The translations under genes were made by a program, and so were the position numbers. Of a stretch of 64,000 bases of DNA, positions 63,120 through 64,000 are shown one piece after another (within the stretch, counting starts at the first letter, position 1; the number at the start of each line of letters is the position of its first letter). Under the pieces are notes generated by a model. It was given only the letters and a program-made list of their open reading frames with translations, was not told the DNA's origin and did no database searches. Origin of the DNA: Reticulitermes speratus. Lineage: Eukaryota; Arthropoda; Insecta; Blattodea; Rhinotermitidae. The DNA is taken from contig JAJKFL010000006.1 in the NCBI GenBank assembly GCA_021186555.1, positions 8,483,215-8,547,214 of the forward strand. Direction: 5' to 3'.

Positions 63120-64000
63120 AGTGGCCGAAGCCTGGGAACCCTCAAACAAAGCAATACTCATTCGGATATAGGGTGGAGAGCAGTGGGCAGAAAAAAAAGC
63201 ATGTGCCACACTTTTTATGCTTCCAAGCGTTGAAATATTTTAGTGTTTAAAACCTAAAGAAAATTATCGAATTCTTTCATTTTGTCGCACTATTTTGTGC
63301 GCTCCTAAACGGCTCAGATATCTCTGTCGCAGGCCTGAGTTCTACTAGGCGCATGACTGTATGTCCTTGACTTTAAGTTGTCTTGATTACGTAGAGGCAT
63401 TGCTCCTTACATTTTTCTTTTGTGGGGCGACGGGGGGGGGGGGGAGGAGGGGGGTACATATTCGAAATATGTTGCAACAGGTATAATGTTCACTGCTAGT
63501 AAGTCAGAGAGCACTTCTAAAGGAATTAACATGTCTTGCCACGAGGTAGAGAAACTGAAACCACAAGACAAGAAAAGTCCTGATTGCAGGTTAACATGCG
63601 CTGCAAGTGCACAGTGGTGCTGTGCGGCGAGCATTACCTCAGCAAATTAGAGAGTGCAGTCAAAGGAAAAAGTGAGATCACCCAGTGGTTGGTTTCTGGC
63701 GTGAAAAAGAAGAAAAAAAATTAACTATTTCCGGACGCCAGTAAGGGCAATACAGCATTATACAGCAGTACCAGGAATGTGCATCTGCAGAAGGCAGCTA
63801 GCTCCCACTGGCTTCATGAAAGTGGCGTCATTGCAGTTACAAGAAATGTCTATGCTCTACAATTCGTAGATGGAGAGAATGGTACTGCTGATAAAATGAG
63901 AAACTAACGTTAAAGAGTAAGGAGAAGGACAGAAAGAGAAGAAACGAAAATAAAAATAAAGAGTGAAACAAATACAGAAAGAAACAGTTCCTAGGCTTCC
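63120..64000. other. unassigned intergenic sequence
   Basis: No gene is visible. The overlapping plus and minus frames of about 75 residues at 63407-63650 are driven by the G-rich stretch. The last 100 bases are purine-rich. Confidence 0.45.

Overview
The window looks like intergenic DNA from a large, repeat-rich insect genome. The best guess is a cockroach (Blattodea, close to Periplaneta americana), because several SINE and LINE families resemble ones I know from that lineage; this is recognition from memory, not a search. I find no convincing host protein-coding gene, no rRNA and no genuine tRNA gene. Most longer open frames are accidents of repeats: SINE bodies, tandem arrays or LINE remnants.

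Four groups of mobile DNA dominate. (1) tRNA-derived SINEs, here labelled A, B1, B2, C, D and L. Many have target-site duplications (TSDs) of 5-17 bp, and one form is a fixed B2-B1 composite. (2) Decayed non-LTR retrotransposons, mostly an RTE-like family, at about 0.64-0.86, 7.4-7.6, 14.9-15.2, 36.1-38.3, 42.9-44.9, 48.1-48.25, 56.2-57.6 and 63.0 kb. A mariner transposase relic lies at 45.9 kb. (3) Non-autonomous DNA transposons: a hAT-type element with an exact 8-bp TSD, Tigger/pogo-type MITEs (TA), TTAA-flanked piggyBac-type MITEs, a MITE with CTTGTTTTACGCCC ends, and a family with AGGCGCGTTCGC at its ends. (4) Fold-back elements whose arms carry a hammerhead-ribozyme-like core (CTGAWGA-T-stem II-GAAAC-stem III-GTA). 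They have one-sided tails and TSDs of 11-17 bp, a layout suggesting Penelope-like element (PLE) derivatives. This last group is the most interesting content.

Layout. 0-10 kb: diverged SINEs, a full SINE D, a LINE 3' end, a pogo MITE. 10-20 kb: SINE A interrupted by B2, SINE D, the LINE-interrupted MITE, the hAT element, a perfect SINE A. 20-27 kb: SINE L, a second pogo MITE, two hammerhead fold-backs, and a 58-bp x 12 array. 27-36 kb: low-copy sequence, a 143-bp-arm fold-back, the SINE composite, a TTAA MITE. 36-45 kb: LINE remnants, a large CATC-type array, and one LINE pierced by three different elements. 45-54 kb: the mariner relic, a CAA/CAG array, an 87-bp array and three fold-backs. 54-64 kb: a 113-bp pyrimidine array, a LINE whose coding end became a 39-bp minisatellite, more SINEs, and long G runs.

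The nesting gives relative ages. RTE-like LINEs are oldest; SINEs A, L and the composite, the AGGCGCG MITE and the fold-backs sit inside them and are younger. Coordinates are hand-counted: TSD-bounded elements should be good to a base or two, and diverged copies to about 10-30 bases.
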